From an uncultured Collinsella sp. (lineage in GTDB: Bacteria; Actinomycetota; Coriobacteriia; Coriobacteriales; Coriobacteriaceae), in the NCBI GenBank assembly GCA_902488525.1, contig CABTWP010000066.1:1-8251 (forward strand): a DNA stretch of 8,251 nt, in the 5' to 3' direction. The notes below the pieces were generated by a model. The model worked only from the letters and a program-made list of their open reading frames with translations, had not been told where the DNA came from and did not search any database. The position numbers and the translations under genes are program-made. Positions 6,177-8,251 of the stretch are shown in pieces; position 1 is the first letter of the stretch, and the number at the start of each line of letters is the position of its first letter.

Positions 6177-6839
6177 TTAGATTTTTGTTTGAGCGTGGGC
6201 GCCCAGACGTTTCAGAGCGCCTCGCCAGATCGGCGCGGGCACGGCTGGCTCGGCGCAAACCATGCCGTCGGCGTCGACGTTGGCGGCATTGCCGCCGCCA
6301 AGTCGCTGTGCATGCTCGACGGAGCAGCCCATGCGCACAGCGCCCACAAGCTTATCCATCGCTTCCGAAAATGGTCGGCGCAAGAGGCCCATGCGTGGGG
6401 AATGGCGAAGCGCTGCGATGCCGCTGCCGGCGCAGATGGCAACGCCGCCACACCACAATTGGTCATGGCGCTCACATGCCTTGCGCAGGCGAACGGCGGT
6501 CCCACGCGCCCGCTCTGTGCCCTCTTGTGCGGCTCGAATCGCGGCATAGACGCGCGTTCCCGTACCGCCAAAGCGCTCAAGCGCCCGCTCGATGGCTGTC
6601 AACGTCTCATCGTCAGCCACATCTTCAATGGCCAGCACGATGCCATCGGCAACGCTGCCGGCGTCATTTGCCTTCAAGTCGACCGGGCGGGGGAGTGCGG
6701 TGCCGGAAAACCGGGCATAGGCGGCGATGGCATCCTGCAGGTCCCAAAGCAAAAACTCAAGATCGGCGCTATTGGGAATACTGATATACGCAATGGTGTG
6801 CAGTGTTTTTGGTACGTCGCCGCGCGCGGTCGTCTCCAT
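6177..6839 (-). CDS. Unrecognised 220-aa protein, C-terminal half resembling flavodoxin-fold oxidoreductases
   Basis: I do not recognise this protein with certainty. It is a 220-residue soluble protein with no signal peptide or membrane helix. The start is well supported: AAAGGAG (complement of 6845-6851) lies about 5 bases before the ATG. The region LWCGGVAICAGSGI (128-141), a following helix with RRPFSEAMDKLVGAV, and EPAVPAPIW (197-205) resemble the C-terminal half of NAD(P)H-dependent flavin oxidoreductases of the flavodoxin fold. However, the N-terminal half (TLHTIAYISIP at 12-22, then an acidic stretch near 57-80) lacks the GSPR-type phosphate-binding loop of those enzymes, so it may not bind FMN. 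It is convergent with the glycosylase gene, with stop codons one base apart, and divergent from the aminotransferase. A long overlapping frame on the plus strand is taken as a shadow because it has no ribosome binding site. Confidence 0.8.
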   Translation of the reverse strand: METTARGDVPKTLHTIAYISIPNSADLEFLLWDLQDAIAAYARFSGTALPRPVDLKANDAGSVADGIVLAIEDVADDETLTAIERALERFGGTGTRVYAAIRAAQEGTERARGTAVRLRKACERHDQLWCGGVAICAGSGIAALRHSPRMGLLRRPFSEAMDKLVGAVRMGCSVEHAQRLGGGNAANVDADGMVCAEPAVPAPIWRGALKRLGAHAQTKI

Positions 6840-6932
6840 GCCATCTCCTTTCCGGCTCGTTTCCGTTTAGGTTACACCGTCTGGTGGCGCCCCGCCGCGC
6901 TATCCTAGTGCAACCCTTACGAAAGGAACGCC

Positions 6933-8069
6933 ATGCGTCTGCCCATGAATACCTCGCTTGCCATGCTCAAGCCCTCCGGTATCCGCCGGATTAACGCGCT
7001 CGCCGCCCGGCATCCGGGGTGCATCGCGCTCGCGCTCGGCGAGCCCGATTTTCCCACGCCCGATGTGATTAGCGCCGAGGTGACCGCCGCACTGGACCGC
7101 GGTGACACGCACTATCCGCCCAACAACGGTCGCCCCGCCCTGCGTGAGGCGTTGTCTGCCTACATGGGGGGCGCGGGCCTTACGTTTTCGGCCGACGAGG
7201 TCATCCTGACCGACGGCGCGACCGAGGCCCTGTCGGCAACATTCATGGCCATGCTCAACCCCGGCGACGAGGTCATTATCCCCACGCCGGCCTTTGGCCT
7301 GTACGAGAGCATCGTCGTGGCCAACCACGCCAAAGCGGTCTTTTTGGATACGGAGCCTGCGCAATTTCAGATTGACGAGGATGCGCTTCGTGCTTGCGTG
7401 ACGCCGGCGACCAAGGCCATCGTCATCTGCTCGCCCAACAACCCCACGGGCTGCATCCTCAACGCAGCATCGCTCGACGCCGTGGCGCGCGTAGCGGAGC
7501 AGGCGGGCATCTACGTAATCTGCGACGACGTATACAACCGCTTGGTCTACGTGGACGGCTACGAGCGCTTTGCCCAGCGCCACCCGGAGCTTCGTGAGCA
7601 GACGGTAGTCATCGAGAGCTTCTCCAAGCCCTGGGCTATGACCGGCTGGCGCCTGGGCTGGCTCGCAGCGGCAACCCCCGTCATCGCCGAGATCGCAAAG
7701 GCCCACCAATACCTAGTATCGAGTGCTGTCTCCTTCGAAATGGACGCCGCAGCCCGAGCCCTCACCGTCGACCCAACCCCCATGCTCAAAGTCTACCGAG
7801 CCCGCCGCGAACGCGTACTCGAAGCCTTAAACGCCATGGGCCTCGACGTAGTGGAACCAGCCGGCGCCTTCTACGCCTTCCCCAGCATCAAACAATTCGG
7901 CCTGACAAGCGAAGACTTCTGCATCAAAGCCATCAAAGAAGCAAACGTAGCCCTAGTCCCGGGAGACTGTTTCGGCACCGAAGGCCACATCCGCCTAAGC
8001 TACTGCGTCTCCGACCAAGATCTGGACGAAGGCCTAAATCGCCTGTCCACCTTCATTTCAACCTTATAG
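6933..8069 (+). CDS. Class I/II PLP-dependent aminotransferase
   Basis: A 378-residue fold-type I aminotransferase that should move an amino group between an amino acid and a 2-oxo acid in the cytoplasm. Visible landmarks are LGEPDFPTP, the substrate-side N-terminal motif; NPTG at 170-173; DDVY at 198-201, which contacts the PLP ring; the Schiff-base lysine Lys232 in SFSK; GWRLGW just after it; and IRLSY with the carboxylate-binding Arg354. This is the aspartate/aromatic/PatA-like group; the exact substrate cannot be read from sequence, so no symbol is given. AAAGGA at 6922-6927 lies 5 bases before the chosen ATG; a second ATG at 6945 lacks such a site. TATCCT at 6901-6906 may be its -10 element. 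From about position 7700 the codon usage changes sharply from G-ending to A-ending codons (Glu 15/15 GAG, then 8/8 GAA), while the protein motifs stay intact. This suggests a mosaic gene. Confidence 0.93.
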   Translation: MRLPMNTSLAMLKPSGIRRINALAARHPGCIALALGEPDFPTPDVISAEVTAALDRGDTHYPPNNGRPALREALSAYMGGAGLTFSADEVILTDGATEALSATFMAMLNPGDEVIIPTPAFGLYESIVVANHAKAVFLDTEPAQFQIDEDALRACVTPATKAIVICSPNNPTGCILNAASLDAVARVAEQAGIYVICDDVYNRLVYVDGYERFAQRHPELREQTVVIESFSKPWAMTGWRLGWLAAATPVIAEIAKAHQYLVSSAVSFEMDAAARALTVDPTPMLKVYRARRERVLEALNAMGLDVVEPAGAFYAFPSIKQFGLTSEDFCIKAIKEANVALVPGDCFGTEGHIRLSYCVSDQDLDEGLNRLSTFISTL

Positions 8070-8251
8070 CCCAACGGGACGCAACACATCAGCCCACCGA
8101 CACAAGGGTTATGCGTGGGGCGCGTCGCTCAACGGACACGAGGATTCGTAGCAAAGTTACCGCAGCTCCGGTCCGAGGGGCCGGGTTGAGAGTTTCGTAG
8201 ATTCGGAACTAGGTCAAGAGTCCATAATAAGCTCTTCGTCCGTGCCCGGAC
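8070..8251. other. Non-coding tail after the aminotransferase
   Basis: No convincing gene is seen in these 182 bases. A short GC-rich hairpin (8168-8184, 7 pairs with one G-T, three-base loop) is present without a T tract. Two similar 12-mers starting at 8099 and 8135 match at 10 positions, too few to call a repeat. The last 38 bases could contain the end of a minus-strand gene (see rejected items). Confidence 0.4.

Noticed and set aside
6146..6190. Terminator between the convergent glycosylase and minus-strand genes
   Set aside because: There is a T-rich stretch (6171-6190), but the only hairpin before it is a 4-bp stem with a long loop. The perfect 10-base palindrome at 6196-6205 lies on the wrong side and inside the minus-strand gene.
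5904..6908. 334-codon open frame on the plus strand
   Set aside because: It starts inside the glycosylase gene without a ribosome binding site and overlaps the minus-strand gene, which has a strong AAAGGAG site and its own domain-like features.
8099..8146. Short direct repeat (two 12-mers 36 bases apart)
   Set aside because: Ten of 12 matches in a single pair is weak, and no third copy fits the period.
8214..8249. Possible C-terminal end of a minus-strand gene entering from the right (11 codons ending DEELIMDS then stop)
   Set aside because: It looks protein-like, but 11 codons are too few to support a gene; sequence beyond the window is needed.

Overview
The window is a chromosomal stretch from a GC-rich bacterium. 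Most codons end in G or C, strong GGAGG-type ribosome binding sites precede most genes, and the protein set (fused FeoA-FeoB, a SotB-like MFS exporter, a cytoplasmic GH13 enzyme, a family-6-type deoxyinosine glycosylase) fits a gut actinobacterium of the Coriobacteriia. Collinsella or a close relative is my best guess, but this is inferred from gene style and protein families; there is no marker gene in the window.

Layout. Positions 1-400 are non-coding. They hold one arm of a 22-nt repeat (1-22), three 62-bp tandem units that each form a stem-loop plus a fourth truncated unit (43-242), and a promoter/operator region for iron uptake (282-351). A GTG-started feoA-feoB fusion follows (401-2761). 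A GC-rich hairpin (2803-2836) ends that unit and appears to contain the -35 region of the next promoter, which drives a SotB-like sugar-efflux MFS gene (2882-4078). After it comes a 67-nt hairpin built from two inverted copies of the same 22-nt repeat seen at position 1 (4094-4160). Next is a two-gene unit: a GH13 alpha-amylase-family enzyme (4232-5608) and, 3 nt later, a DNA-deoxyinosine glycosylase (5612-6175). A convergent gene on the minus strand (6177-6839) encodes an unrecognised protein with a C-terminal half resembling flavodoxin-fold oxidoreductases. Divergent from it is a class I PLP aminotransferase (6933-8069). The last 182 bases are non-coding as far as I can tell.

Function. These are mostly independent accessory and housekeeping units, not one pathway: ferrous iron import, sugar (or drug) export, intracellular alpha-glucan or oligosaccharide breakdown, base-excision repair of deaminated adenine, and amino-acid transamination. 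I see no defence system, CRISPR array, transposase or phage gene.

The most unusual signals are structural. They are the 62-bp palindromic array with covarying stem positions, the dispersed 22-nt inverted repeat, two GGTTAGCC boxes at the feoAB promoter that resemble half of a DtxR/IdeR box, and an abrupt change of codon usage inside the aminotransferase gene near 7700 (Glu codons go from 15 of 15 GAG to 8 of 8 GAA).
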